Of a stretch of 64,000 bases of DNA, positions 11,240 to 23,389 are shown piece by piece. A program made the position numbers and the translations under genes. The DNA lies in assembly GCA_022747635.1 (NCBI GenBank), contig JAKTNV010000002.1, positions 107,321,369-107,385,368 of the forward strand. Direction: 5' to 3'. The stretch is from Hetaerina americana. Taxonomy: Eukaryota; Arthropoda; Insecta; Odonata; Calopterygidae. The notes under the pieces were generated by a model that was given only the letters and a program-made list of their open reading frames with translations, made no database searches and was not told where the DNA came from. Position 1 is the first letter of the stretch. Every line of letters begins with the position of its first letter.

Positions 11240-11479
11240 GGGCTGACACAATATAACACAAATAGAATAGAATAGCACATTTAAAAGGACACTCACACGG
11301 ATAATTGTTCGAGCTTTCGGCCCTCTCAGAGGCCTTCTTCAAGAGAGACTGAGAGACCTTCTTCAAGAGCCTCTCTTGAAGAAGGCCTCTGAGAGGGTCG
11401 AAAGCTCGAACAATTATCCGTGTGAGTGTCCTTTTAAATGTTGCTATTCTATTCTATTTGTGTTATATTGTGTCAGCCC
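11240..11479. repeat. Long palindrome of two hammerhead-family units flanked by TA tracts
   Basis: The arms, about 106 bp each (11240-11345 and 11373-11479), start with GGGCTGACACAATATAACAC and end near the centre with GAGAGGGTCGAAAGCTCGAA-type sequence. The centre has a small duplication of CTTCTTCAAGAG. The inner part reads TTGAAGA, a stem, GAAA, GCTC, which resembles a hammerhead core with a 4-nt palindromic stem III (AGCT). The outer part contains GTGTGAGTGTCC, shared with the units near 18.7, 21.4, 41.4 and 50.6 kb. Confidence 0.75.
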
Positions 11480-11517
11480 ATTATTGTGCCGCTCGTGTGA
11501 ATTTTTCCATACAATCG

Positions 11518-11518
<1 letters not shown>

Positions 11519-11583
<65 letters not shown>

Positions 11584-11611
11584 GGTATATATATATATAT
11601 TTATGTATATA
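11519..11611. repeat. (TA)n microsatellite
   Basis: TA run with small interruptions, joining the hammerhead-family palindrome to the SINE-A copy. Confidence 0.95.
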
Positions 11612-11612
11612 A

Positions 11613-11884
11613 TACACAGTAATCAACCCGAAGGTGGGTTTAGTAGGTGATGGTAGATTTCACTCAGTACTAAGCCCGACGGCGTATGAAAATTCACACA
11701 TCAGGGTAGGGGGGCCAGTTCCTTTCCCTGTGCCGGTTATGGTTTCCCAGAACGACCTGATAACCTAAAAATCATATAGCTTGGGTGGAGCTTCAGGTGT
11801 CCAGAGTGCCTTTCCCGGGAATCGAACCGCGGACCCTCCGGGTCAGTAGTCCAACGCTCTACCCCCCGCACTACCGTGACCCAC
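11613..11884 (-). mobile_element. SINE-A, near full-length copy (tRNA-derived)
   Basis: Read on the minus strand it starts GTGGGTCACGGTAGTG, has a tRNA-like head with a box A region (GGTAGAGCGTTGG) and box B (GGTTCGATTCCCGG), a body containing CTGGGAAACCATAACCGGCA and GTCGGGCTTAGTACTGAGTG, and the common tail with a CCGAAGGT-type block in the + strand. It is the copy with the best preserved polymerase III boxes. The tail end abuts a TA tract, as in the other copies, which suggests the family ends in or inserts at TA repeats. Confidence 0.8.
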
Positions 11885-11885
11885 A

Positions 11886-13460
11886 TATATCTATATACAA
11901 TATATAACTTTGCCATTCTGTCATTTATTGTGGTATCCGTGAAGATCGGGATTTATTTCGACGCGATGGACAATTTGTGTATCAGGTAAAGAAGCAATTA
12001 AAGGCTCAGTAATATTTAATGAAGAAAAGTATCGGCTAATTTACTGCATTTACATACTTCCATCGGCTAATTTACTGTATAATTAGATAACCATCATGCC
12101 ACATAAGTTTACCTAAAAAGTCGGTTTCGAATGAAACGGTATTTCAACTGCCCTCCAGCTAATGAGCAAACTGAAGGTAATCGGTCAATCTAAGTTTGAA
12201 ATCTGAAATGCGCTTTTAATATGTATTTTTTTAGTGCCAAATCTGCATTATTAAAATTACTCGCAACTGCAACATTCGCTGAGGTATTAAAACATATGAA
12301 TAATTTCACTGATTTATAAAAATATGCCATTGAAACCAATGTTAAATATATGTCAGCAATTTGAAATCGTCACCCTATACATGTATTTCATATCCGCTTG
12401 GCTATATGTCTTAGTTTACAGCCTAACACATTGCTGGGATTCTCAAGTAGCAAACACAAAGGATCGCGCTAAACGGGTTTATTGTTTAGAATTGCAAAAA
12501 ATACGCACGGGCTTCCGTCTAGGATACTTCTGTTCTCCTATACAAATACAATCCAAAAACGGAGCTATTTCCAACAGGTAATTAATATATTTTACGATAA
12601 GCTCTTGAAATTTCGCAATACAGTTCTAGCTATACATTTTTATACAATGCTCCTCTATGGCGAATCCGCAGATGTATAATATATTTAATTGCTTGTTTAT
12701 GCTAATCAACAACAACATTAGATATTCTCTAGCATTAATAAGAAATTGTAAATGTTTAGCCTTTACATTGGAATTTAAACAATAAAACCTCTAATGCATA
12801 TACGTACGACTACAAACAACCAAGCGCCAGGTGGAGGAAACGTACCGCGGTGGGAATCTAACCTCTTGGTTGGCAGGCTGGGTGGAAAGCAGCTTGGGTT
12901 GGCAATAGAGTACATCAACCACCGCCACCGGCCTTATTATCGATTCATACCGATTTTAAATATTTGTTGATGCAAGTTAAATAAATAATTACTGTAAAAT
13001 ATGCCGTATTACAACAGCTATGTGAATGAGAGACCGTTTTAAAATTTTTACTCACATCATGGAAAATATTCAGCATGCATTTAACATTATTTTAGTTTGT
13101 GTTTTCCACAGGTATGCTCGAAGGCTTACCTCTATTATTTCTCAAAAATTATTGTTACTCTGTGTGGCTGGTGTATAGCGTAGTGCTATCTCTAACGTAA
13201 GCTTATGAAGGTATGAAATAGTGATGGGAGGTTCATGTAGGGTGTTCGTTTGGAGGGTAATTTATTAAAAGAATTGCCCTCAGTTCGTACAAGAATGCTC
13301 GAAATTGGATGGTATGTTTTTTTTTTCGAGGTTACAAATCAAGAAGCCATATTTTTAAGAGAATTTCATTACACTGATGGTTAAAAGGGATGTGCGTCGT
13401 ATATCTCAGGCTTAATTCTGCTGCCAGCATATGAAGTGATTACTTAACCCCGAACGTTCT
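11886..13460. other. Unique AT-rich stretch
   Basis: No gene or known repeat. A short direct repeat, TCGGCTAATTTACTG, occurs twice between about 12030 and 12085. A more GC-rich patch at 12815-12925 has no coding pattern I can support. Confidence 0.4.
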
Positions 13461-13479
13461 CTAATGGAACATGCTTAAG

Positions 13480-14250
13480 TTGCAGGGAAGATGGATAAAA
13501 CCCACCACTCCCAGTTCCACTCGGCGCTCTTCGTGCTTTAAAAAGATTGGCCTTCATCCCCACACCCCTTTCTTCCCTCCCAAAAAGAGGACAAGGGTTA
13601 CGTCTTGCTCAGATTTTAACCGCGGAACCGGCGGTGACGACGACCATAACTGGCCACCGCCTCCTAAGACCTCACGGAAGGTGAAAACGCGAAAGTTGAG
13701 GAAGCATTTGGATAATAAAACCGTTCTCGTGCTCCTCTTCCCTCCCTCCACAGGGAGATCGAAGGAGTAAAAGAGAGGGAGCGGAGAGATAAAAGAGGAG
13801 AGGAGGGAGGAGTGGGGTTGTTGTCAGGTGCGAGTTGGGTGAAATGGGTCGCCGTTTAATTTCGGTTCCCATCGATAAACGGCGACCTTGGCCGGAACCT
13901 TGTCGTCCGTCGCAATCTTGAAGAGGCGTGGAAGTGCAGAGAGGTCTCCGAAGGCAGGGAGAGTGTGGGCGTGTGGGAGGGAGGAAACGGGGAGTTGGGC
14001 GCGTGTGCTCGCCTTTGGCGGGGTCGGAGTGAAGGGTCGGGGAGGGAGGGTCGCCGGGTGGTGGAGTTGACGGCCACGGAGGAGGGTTGGGAGACGTGTG
14101 GAGGGAAGTGAGGGAAGGAAGCTCCCGCCCCGTGAGGAAGGAGAGTCTGGGGTGTGGTGGGTGGGGCTGTGGCGCGACGTGGGCGTGGCGGGTGGGGGTA
14201 GGACGTGAAAGAATGGGAGATGAACAGCGGACACCAGCGTCCTTTCCGAT
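13480..14250. other. GC-rich island, purine-rich on the + strand in its right part
   Basis: CpG-containing GC-rich DNA. From 13760 to 14220 the + strand is mostly G and A. The long open frame on the minus strand here encodes Pro/Ser/His-rich low-complexity sequence; it continues from AT-rich DNA without any change in coding character, so I do not call it a gene. Confidence 0.5.
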
Positions 14251-14254
14251 AGAG

Positions 14255-14312
14255 CTGTGAGGTATAACGACATTTCGACGCCATGTCGATGTTATCTTCA
14301 GATATACATGGT
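14255..14312 (-). ncRNA. Hammerhead-ribozyme-like motif
   Basis: On the minus strand CTGAAGA (14295-14301), an extended stem-II region ending GCGTC, GAAA and TGTC occur in hammerhead order. The bases before the core (GTATAT) and after the presumed cleavage triplet (GTTATAC) can pair as stem I with one bulge. Stem II carries extra bases, so this may be a variant or decayed copy. No neighbouring protein-coding part of an element is seen. Confidence 0.4.
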
Positions 14313-14589
14313 CGGCGTAGATTATTTTAAGGAACCTATGTATCCAGGGTCGATGATTATAGCCGATATAGGCAGTAGGGTCGATAAACGGAATTGCAAA
14401 TATCGCATATGTCCCAATAGAGATATTGTGGCATTGGGATGACATTGACAATATAGAATAAGCACGCATTGAGAGTAATACAACAAACTTATGCGTGAGG
14501 ACGATAGAGATATATATTGTTGTATATTTCCCCATATATTCGATAGGTGATATGTACCAAAACCCCGTAAGATGGATAATATATTCAAA

Positions 14590-15036
14590 ATTCTTTGTCG
14601 AATGTAATTTCAATATATGTTAATGTCCTTTTCACTGAATAAAATAACTGCTTCAGGCTTAAGTTCGTATATGTTTTGAATATTCTATTTAAAGCTTTAT
14701 TTGGGAGGACGCATTTCACAGTGTTACGGCGTCTTCGTAGCGGTAATCATCACCATACGGACCGTTTTGCAAACAGCAACCCACTTTCCACCACCCTCTC
14801 ATTTCCCTCCCAACACCCCTCCCCTTAATGGAACCCCATAATTACCTACCACTCTACTTCCTACCCCCACGCAATCTAGCCCCACGACCCAACTCGACAT
14901 CCGCCCACCTGGCCAAAACTAACTGCTCTTCTCAACGGTAGCTATGTAACCAACAGTTAGTTGTATTTAATTTGCGCGAAAAACCCCCACGCCCGATTTC
15001 ATGTATACACACTGAGCGCCCATGCCCTCTTTGCAC
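14590..15036. other. Possible ribozyme-type repeat fragment and unique DNA
   Basis: The minus strand around 14700-14750 reads GAAGACGCCG, then GTGAAATGCGTCC, again resembling a core-stem-GAAA-GTC order, but no stem I was found. The rest, including a C-rich patch at 14780-14900, holds nothing recognised. Confidence 0.25.
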
Positions 15037-15075
15037 CCGATGATGCCGTAATACATTGAAACGCATCGTACCTGT
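15037..15075 (+). ncRNA. Weak hammerhead-like motif
   Basis: CCGATGA (one change from the core), a weak stem, then GAAAC GCATC GTA, which has the same minimal stem III and GTA triplet layout as the motif at 10923-10960. TTTGCAC immediately upstream is complementary to GTGCAAA about 13 nt after the triplet, so stem I would need a large bulge. It is probably a decayed copy. Confidence 0.3.
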
Positions 15076-15099
15076 ACATATTCGTGCAAATATATTAAT

Positions 15100-18000
15100 T
15101 TGTACATCTGTGTTTTCATATGAGTATTTGTTATTTTTAATTTAGCTGCATATGTACGTATTTATGCCCATATATTGACTAGAAGCTACCGATTATATCG
15201 TCGCCTTTTCCATGTTTCTTTCTTATCTGTGGTCGATAGTGTACATTGAATGTTGAACCCTCCTACTGACTGTGACATATTTGTGCTTTCCAGTTGCAAT
15301 TTCATTTGAAAACACGTATGCATATATATATATATATATATAAGCTTGTGGCGAGCTTGATTCTTGATCTACTCCTTTAATTCTCACGGATGGTCCCTCG
15401 TTGCGGCGCCGTAATGCTTATCGGATTGACATATATATGTTAAGTTTTGTGTAACTCAATTGCAAATATTTAGAATTTACAGAAAGGTTAAAAAAACGAA
15501 AAAATGGGAGAATTCCATAGAATGCAGGATGGACGGATGCAGAGCATTTTGATTGACAACGAAATGTTGAAGGCTGTTGTAGAACGGAGGATTTTAGAAT
15601 GTCGAAGTAGGGGAGGAAAAAATAGGTATGCTTAGATGGAATGAAGGGAGGAAAGAATTACGCGTAGTCGAAGGAAAGCTTGAAATTCTGTGGGGTCTTA
15701 GATGAATTATCTCCATTATTAACTGGGATTAAATTATTCGCCTCCAGCTTAACTGTTACGTTTATCTTAGTTCTTTTTTTCCTCTTACATAGATTAAGTC
15801 AAGCTTTCTGTTGCATAAGATGGGTGATCCGATTTACAGACTAAGCAGAATAAGCCAGTAAGATACACGGCTGCTGAGAAGCTTAATGATCATCATCGAA
15901 ATAGAATAATGTAGACGAAAGGGAAACGTCTGATAAGAGAGTATTTATAAAAGTAAGAAATAGAAAGAAGTCAAAGAGTGTGATTTATTTTTATTAACAA
16001 AAACGTTTTGTCATTTATGCCGGAAATTAAGTTCAAGTTCAAGATCAGAAATCAAGTTCAGAAATCAAGTTCAAGCATGTTCAAATCTTGTGAAGGGATT
16101 ATCAATGCACCAAACGATGCCGCTGTTTAGCCTCATTGGCAGTGCATCAGCGGACCTCAGTCATTTATTGGATGACATAAACCAATTAAACTTTTATCTT
16201 AAATTTATCCTCCATTGATGCAAAAAAAACAAGGTATTAAAAACTTTGTTTCGATATTTTAAAGATTCTTAAAATGAAGAGTCAAAATGTTGCTTATAAA
16301 GCACATCACATGTTGTTTCTGCTTCGCTTCGCTACCAATACGATTTAGTTTCCGTTTTCCCAGTTTATCAGATCCAAGATGATATAGCTACAAATGAAAG
16401 TGCAAATTAAATATTAAAATTTTCCAATTTTACCGCCTACTTCTGAAATTATTAAAATACAATGAGAATTCAATGCCAATTGGGAAAATTATAATACAAT
16501 TGGTCTTCAGGTTTTCTGTCACCTCAAAAGGTATAAATTCAATAATTAATTAATTCCAACGGTTAAAATAGTTATTTTTCGAATTAATTTTGATTATAAT
16601 ATGAAATTTATTTTCACAATCATGGACTTTTTTTTATAAATACTCCGTTTGAAAAGCATTCTCCTATACCATGCAGTATGTTGGTATACATACACGTAGT
16701 CTTTCTGCTATCCTTTGCATAAATTGACGAGTTTGGAATGACTATTCAAAGACTCTGCCTATCTTAATCGAGGTAAAATGTAATACTTTGAAGAGCTCTG
16801 TTGAAATCAACCCTTGCTCAAATTTTCAAATAGCTGTAATATAGATTCTGGTTACCTGATTATTTAAAGTCTTAAAGATACATTTTTTCACCTTGTTGTA
16901 GAATATTGTTTTCCGATGATGAGTTCAGTTTTCTTCCCTACTTTGACCAGCGTAGCGTTGTGGAAATTCCATCCTTTTTGTTTATTTTCAAGTTAAGAAT
17001 TTGTTTTGAAAATATGATTTTAATAGGCTATCCTTTGTTTTCCTCGCATGTTTTGCACGGATAGTTTATGATGGGATTTCCCTAATAAGGAAGTGCCTCT
17101 GACTTTAATTTGTATTTGATTAGCAACGAGTGACAATAAAAGGAATGAAGGCAGAGAATGTGGGCTTCTGGAGATAAACTCATTTGTGATTTCTCTCTCT
17201 CACGCTCATATCATGCCTTTTATTTACTTGTTGCTGTGACCTGACCTTTCATTACTTCACTTAGGACGAATGCTATTCAATTAATAAAATATGTTTTTGA
17301 ACTCCCCCTTCACATCGACGGAGGCACGTTTATTATACCAGGTAATTCAAATGATATAAAATTTAGATGTAATGTGTGAAAATATTGATTAAATTACGCT
17401 CGCGTTTGGTTGTCACCGTGAAAATTTCACAAATCCGACGGGGAAAATTCCACTGTAGGCCACCACAGAGGATAATAACATGGCTTGCCGTTGAAACATA
17501 ACAAAATTCCGTTTCAAAATTGGGGTATTTGTCAAAGCATTCGTCCAACCGTAGATGAAAGAAATGAACGCGAAATTTTCGGAAACAACTCATTTTATCG
17601 AGCAGATACGTATAAAGTGATATATCCGTAACTATGTTCAAATTACGATGCGAATCACTGGCCGTTATGATCACTGTTTTAAGCTTATTCATGGAGGAGT
17701 ACCTGACTCGCGAAACTGCGGTCTTCATTCACTTTTTTATTTGGTATTCATTTTCTAAAAACCATGGCAAAGGGAATCCTATCGTGTTCGAATTTGAGCT
17801 TTTTTATCATCTTTCGCGTGGCATCGAATACATTTAGGACTTAGTATCGAAATGACACAATGCTAAACCGAATCATATTGGTGAACAAGAGATAGATTTA
17901 TTTCTTTTTTATTGATCATTTGCTATGGCGATTCATCAATTCAAAGAAACTTCGTCAGTGCCTTGCATTCCGATACAGATGTTGCTTATGCAAAAATTTG

Positions 18001-18540
18001 GGTTTAAAACTAAAAATTATCTCATGCCTTTAACGAGGTTATTTGTAAGCGATATTACTAAGGTTGAAATTATTATTCATTCATTAATTTAACAAGTTTT
18101 TTCTGACGTAAACATGTCGCCTATGGTTCGTGTATTGATTATCATAGTAAATTGAATCCTCCTCGCTGGATACCCGGTTAAGGAAGTCAATGCATCATCA
18201 TCTACCCCGGCCATAAATAGAAGCTTATCTACCGTCTATTCATGGCAGAATGCAAAGAATATGAAAGTACATGAATAATTTTGTGTTCTGGAAAGTTATT
18301 ATTTTCTTGGAAGCTTTTGTGTCACTGTGATGCTTAGTTTTCCTATTTTCGAAATTTGTACTAGACACCGTGACTTGAGAGATTTTTATTCACCTGATGG
18401 TATTAGAACATTTTCATTAAGTATAGTAAATCATGGTTTTTATATAGTTAACTTAGCCACTGTACTATTCGTGTGATATAATATCCTAACCAACTTATGA
18501 CATTATATCCTCTTTTCAAATTTTCCTTTTTAAAAAACAC
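15100..18540. other. Unique AT-rich stretch
   Basis: Holds a short TA run near 15324-15342 and a local duplication of AAGTTCAAG / ATCAAGTTCAG type at 16028-16085. No gene, RNA or repeat family is recognised; open frames are short and AT-driven. Confidence 0.4.
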
Positions 18541-18554
18541 ATTGATCGTCACCA

Positions 18555-18629
<75 letters not shown>
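18555..18629. repeat. (TA)n microsatellite
   Basis: Pure TA run of about 75 bp directly followed by a hammerhead-family unit. Confidence 0.95.
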
Positions 18630-18630
<1 letters not shown>

Positions 18631-18633
<3 letters not shown>

Positions 18634-18765
18634 TATAAACACTCACGAGAGAAATATAATATTTGGACGGTACAATAGAGCACAAAAATAAAAGATATAA
18701 CACGTAAAAAGGACACTCACATTTTAAAAAAATTGAGCTTTTGGCCTTCGCTGAGGCATATAGTA
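18631..18765 (-). mobile_element. Decayed hammerhead-family unit between TA tracts
   Basis: The minus strand contains GAAGGCC, then AAAAGCTC, then ATGTGAGTGTCC in the same order and spacing as the unit at 11361-11479, followed by a TTTTACGTGTTATAT region. The GAAA core base pattern is damaged. It is flanked on both sides by TA microsatellites. Confidence 0.5.
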
Positions 18766-18778
18766 TATGTTTGTATGT

Positions 18779-18781
<3 letters not shown>

Positions 18782-18815
<34 letters not shown>

Positions 18816-18849
18816 ATTGTTATGTATATATATATATATATATATATAT
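18782..18849. repeat. (TA)n microsatellites, two runs
   Basis: Two TA runs separated by GTACAATTGTTATG. Confidence 0.9.
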
Positions 18850-18939
18850 GTACTACGTGCATATAACAACAAACACAAAAATATAAAGAGAAATATACCT
18901 TAGAGAGTAATGCTAAGAGAATCTTTGAAGCAATAAAAT

Positions 18940-19600
18940 GCGTGCCTTCTGAAGGTAAACATGAAGAGAAAGGCGTATGAAATTTGGAGAGGTCGAAGGG
19001 CGTATTTAGATGAATAGTGAGTGAAAAGGAAGGGAAAGAAAGGTTGAAAGATGGCGGAAACATTTCTGGAAGAAGAGAGGAAAAACTGGGTGGGTCGGGC
19101 CGAGCTGGCGTGGGGGGGGGGAAAGGAGAACTAGGGAGGGGGAAGGAAGATTGAGGGAAGGGCGGAAGTCGTGCACAAAGCGGGGGATGAGCATCCCGGC
19201 TAGAGTTTTCATAGAGCGGAGGTATAGGGGCCATAAAGTAGTTTACCCCCGGACGTTAAGTTCTCTCCTCAGGGAAGACAAAGTGGAAAAGTCTGCCGAT
19301 GTGAGAGGGAGGATTTCTGTCTGGGAGTAGGCTCCGTGTGAAGGAGGGGGGTGAGTGGGCAAAGGAGTGAAGAGAAGTGGAAACTCCGTGGGTGTGTGGG
19401 GGCCGTCGTGGAGATTGACGGGGGAAGAATTGGAAGTGTAATGGGTGGGTTTATTGGTTGGACTGTACAAAGGAAGCGAGGGAAAGATTCCGCAGAGTGA
19501 TGGAGAGGACCTGGGCCGAGGGAAAGAGCAACAAACGCAATACATAGACGAGGGTTCGTAGTACCGAGGGAAGGAGTACAAATGAAGCACGCCGTGAAAA
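18940..19600. other. GC-rich island, purine-rich on the + strand
   Basis: Long G/A-rich stretch on the + strand. The minus-strand frames are Pro/Ser/Leu-rich and look compositional. No conserved exon recognised. Confidence 0.5.
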
Positions 19601-21290
19601 AAAAACTTTTTGTTAGTTATTGAATTTTCAATTTTAATTTTAAATTGTATGATGACATATTATTTGGAAACGCCGCAGGGCATAAATATTTAGGCCCATC
19701 CGGTATCAAGGCGAGGGAAATGTTCGGCCTGTGACTGAGGGAGGAAGGGAAGTTGTTGGCAAATGAAATATAATATAATATTTTACCACAATGGCAACGA
19801 CCGTGTATACTCGAGCATTTGAATGAGCATGCGCCTCTGTCCGGCTCCATTTTCCAAGCACTGAAGGCTGCATTTGATTATATTCCTCCGCCCCCGAATA
19901 ACCCGATTCCTTTGGCTGCACTATAAACGTTATTTATTATTAAATCCTGTCGCTTTGTTTCACATTATTATCCTTCATTATGTGGATTGTATGTCGGATA
20001 TAATGTGCAAATGCATGAACTTTGATTACCCCGCAGTGTTATCAGAGGAATACATCCAGAAATTACGTTCAATAATAAGTTAGTTAAATGCTTACATTTT
20101 TTTGTCGTATTTGGCAACAAATGAGCATGCACTCTTCATATTTCATCGAATACAGCATGAATTTTAACTCTCAGAAATGAAAGGAATTAATTTTTTTTGT
20201 TTCCTGATTTTATTGATAATTTTTCACTGTCATCAGTACGGATTTAACACGATTTAATCAATGTCAGTTTTGGGAGAAATGAAGATCATTAGAGTAATAT
20301 GTCTAGAGATTGAAGCATTTTCATGATTACACTTTCAAAAAAATTCAACGCAAAGAGAAACCGCGATTTTCACCAAAAGACTTCATAATTTAAAATAGAC
20401 CTACACCGATGGGACATGGAATGACTTCCGAATGAGACAGTTTCAGAAGCTGCAAGTAAGTATGGAACTGACACCACATAGTTAAGAGGGCTTATAGGAC
20501 ATAGGAGAAAATAAACTAGTCTAAGGTGCAAAGTAGACGATGTCCTCTTAAAGAACTTTCAGAACAAAATGAAACAAGAATCAATGGGGATTTTAGTGAG
20601 TAGAATGCCTTTATGAAAGACGTAGAAAAAAATAATAAAACTGCGGAAAAGTCATAAAAGTTATTGAAGAGGCACTTTGATGAAATAATTATGAAATTAA
20701 TTAGCACTCGAGGAACGAATGGAGATATTAATAATAATAATAAGTTATGAAAACAAGAGTAAAGGGGAAGACGAACCAATCGAGCAGTTGTATCAAGGGT
20801 CGAAACTTTTGGAAGATTCATTAATGAGAGACGTGGAAAAGGCGGAAGGAGAACACTCGGGACAAGTATATTGAGAAATGAATTCGATGGAAGAAAAGAA
20901 GCCTTGAAATATAAAAACTCGGCCGAAGTTTGACAATATCAACAGGAAAATCATCAAAGCACTAAGGACTAACCCAAAGACATCTTGTTTCGATTAAACG
21001 AGGACACTTGTGAGAGGACTTTGAGAACATTATATTGGATTACATGTGGATTCCGGTGACTGGGAAAGGGCTTTTGACCACGCCGTGAGGAGCCAGGCGA
21101 CCAAATCGTCTTAAAAACTAGAATATTCTTCAACAAAACAGAAGAAGTATATACTAAACAACGGAGGATTTGCCGTGCTGAGGATGAAAGATGGAAGAAA
21201 AATTTAACTTGAAATAAATGAAGATGTTGGATACGTGTGCAAAAAATTTCTAGTACTATTATAGATGCATATGAGTACTTTGAAAACGCA
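19601..21290. other. Unique stretch, partly purine-rich
   Basis: From 20480 to 21230 the + strand is rich in GAA-type purine sequence and may be an old decayed element, but no protein motif could be read. No RNA gene seen. Confidence 0.35.
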
Positions 21291-21296
21291 TTAACA

Positions 21297-21377
<81 letters not shown>
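21297..21377. repeat. (TA)n microsatellite
   Basis: TA run of about 80 bp with one TTA slip, at the left edge of a hammerhead-family unit. Confidence 0.95.
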
Positions 21378-21379
<2 letters not shown>

Positions 21380-21509
21380 TTTCATAGACGTAACACGGAA
21401 GTGCCGAATAGTACAATACACAGTAACACATAATATAGAAACACAAAAAAAGAGAACACTCACACGTATTTTCTTGATATTTCGACGGAAACAATCCGTC
21501 TTCATCTGA

Positions 21510-21512
<3 letters not shown>
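21378..21512 (-). mobile_element. Hammerhead-family unit between two TA tracts
   Basis: On the minus strand, from the right edge: CTTCAGATGAAGACGG, a 7-nt loop, CCGTCGAAATATC, then AAGAAAATACGTGTGAG and about 90 bp of unit-specific sequence ending ACTTCCGTGTTACGTC. The core differs from CTGATGA by one base; GACGG and CCGTC pair perfectly as stem II; GAAATATC gives the GAAA box and an ATC triplet with an ATAT palindrome in place of stem III. TA repeats cut off the 5' strand of stem I after CTT, leaving about 4 bp. Confidence 0.6.

Positions 21513-21600
<88 letters not shown>
21513..21600. repeat. (TA)n then (TG)n microsatellite
   Basis: TA run to about 21576 followed by TG repeats to 21600. 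Confidence 0.95.
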
Positions 21601-22195
21601 AATGCGAAAGACGAATTCTTGTGTTTTAGACGACTTGACAGTCATGACAGTCATGCCAGGTAATTACTCGTTTTACTTTTTTGGTTCTCCTTTTTGGGTT
21701 AAAGCATGTATACGCTATAAGTATTTTAAAAAGGTGATCATGATTATTGTCTTTGAATCGGTCTCAACGAAATTGTTTTTACCATGCCCTGCGACCTTGA
21801 GCTTCTTGCTTCATTCTTTTGCTCTTGATATTTGCCAGCTTTTATATGTCTTCGCCCTATTTACATTCTCCTTCAAATTTTTTCCCTCTGTAACCATTTT
21901 GTCCAATCATTTCCTCCTTACCCTGAAAAATATGTCGAGGGATATTCACTTTTCCTTTATGTCTTCTTGTGTGGCTCAATAAGACTTTTTTATCCAATTC
22001 TTCTCATTGAATGATTATTCCTAGCCTTGCCCATCTCTTTTATCCTTTCCACTCCACATCCACATCTCAAGGCACTTTGAGTGCCAACTTTACTCCTTTC
22101 TTTCTCAGAGTCCATGTTTCTCACCCATTAAAACGATGCTCGACGTGCGATACATTTCATTATTTCTCTCTTACTACTACAGCTATTCGGGCTCG
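21601..22195. other. Unique stretch, no gene recognised
   Basis: Pyrimidine-rich on the + strand after 21780. No repeat or coding motif supported. Confidence 0.35.
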
Positions 22196-22395
22196 TCTGT
22201 TTTGTCAGAAAAGGGATTATGCGAATGGGCGCATATTTTTAGATATCAAAAAGACTTTGAAAAGGTCCCTGACGAGGAGTTGATACCTCTTTTAAGATAT
22301 TATGGTATTAATGAGAAAATAGCCAAGTTGATTCGGGACTGCCAATCTAAACTTAAACGAAAAGTAGTCGTTGATGAAGGTGAGTTAATTAAGGG
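22196..22395 (+). pseudogene. Fragment of a LINE reverse transcriptase (palm region)
   Basis: A short decayed stretch. About 22225-22395 gives KKTFEKVPDEELIPLLRYYG followed by INEKIAKLIRDCQ and KRKVVVDEGEL, which aligns by eye with the DxxKAFDxVPHxxLIxxL...YGI region of non-LTR reverse transcriptases, including the linker to the next motif. The frame changes just before it and the downstream catalytic motif is missing. Confidence 0.55.
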
Positions 22396-22724
22396 CGAAA
22401 GTTACTTCACTAGTAACTAACTAAGTATTTAAGTCACTGGTAAGTTTTGTAGGGCCTCTAATATGCATTCATGACCCAAGTAATCAGTTCATATGTAACC
22501 TTAGCTTATTTTTGAGTGACTCAATTATCTACCTGGAAATTAGGTCATTATCGGTGTGGTATTGGGAATTTGTGATATAAATAACTATCGGAAAATAAAC
22601 GTAATTTAAGTTTTGAAATAAAAGAAAATAAAATTAAAATAAAACGAAAATTTTAAAATATATGGGTCAAAATTGAACATCAGAACAGGTCAAATGTATG
22701 GGTGTTACACTGGCATTACAGCTA

Positions 22725-23060
22725 CCATTAAGGGGTACACTCACCGGAATATAATGCAAGTTAGCATCAAATAAGCTAGGTGTTATGAAACGGGTTGTAG
22801 GAAAATGTAATGAACAGATAAGACAAAGATGTTACTGCGCTGTTTAGTATGGTCACATCTGGAATACTTGGTCAGTATTTGGCAACCATGGGAGAAAATA
22901 TTAATCCAGGAATTGGAAAATATCAAGTGACAATCCACTAGAATCATTAAAAAGAATTACGCGAGAGGAGAGTAAGCGCGACGGGTAGTTGGATGAATTA
23001 GGTTTAGAGGTTCCAGATTCACGAAGAGAAAATGCTAGACTTTAATGTTTAGATATTTAC
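22725..23060 (+). pseudogene. Fragment of a LINE ORF2 C-terminal region
   Basis: Translated with frameshifts and stops, it reads like the end of a LINE ORF2: a VWSHLEY segment followed by WQPWEKILIQELENI, then ESRRENARL-type sequence. This matches the conserved 'R..LEY....W.P......LE..Q' layout after the reverse transcriptase. It may belong to the same dead copy as 22196-22395, with the middle lost. Confidence 0.5.
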
Positions 23061-23389
23061 AGTGCATCAAAATTTTCCTTCTACATCAGGGAAATTATTA
23101 TTGCACCGAATCAAGTTGATATGTTCCACCATTAAGATAAACCAGCGAGATAAAATTAGGGAGATGGGCACCGAAGTGGACAGATTCAATTACTAGTTTT
23201 CATCTAGCATGATATAATAAAATCATGGATGTAATAAAATCAAACCCAAGCACCCGAATATATTTATTTCAAGACAAACATTTAATGGGAATGTCATTTA
23301 ATGTATGATGTGTAGAGGAATGTATGTATAATAAATAGCATTTCAATCCTATGATTGGTTTACTGCGGCCGTCTATTCTACTCTATTTA

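Noticed and set aside
13672..14613. A 313-codon minus-strand protein
   Set aside because: The middle is Pro/Ser/His-rich low complexity dictated by the purine-rich + strand, other frames are also open, and no domain is recognised.
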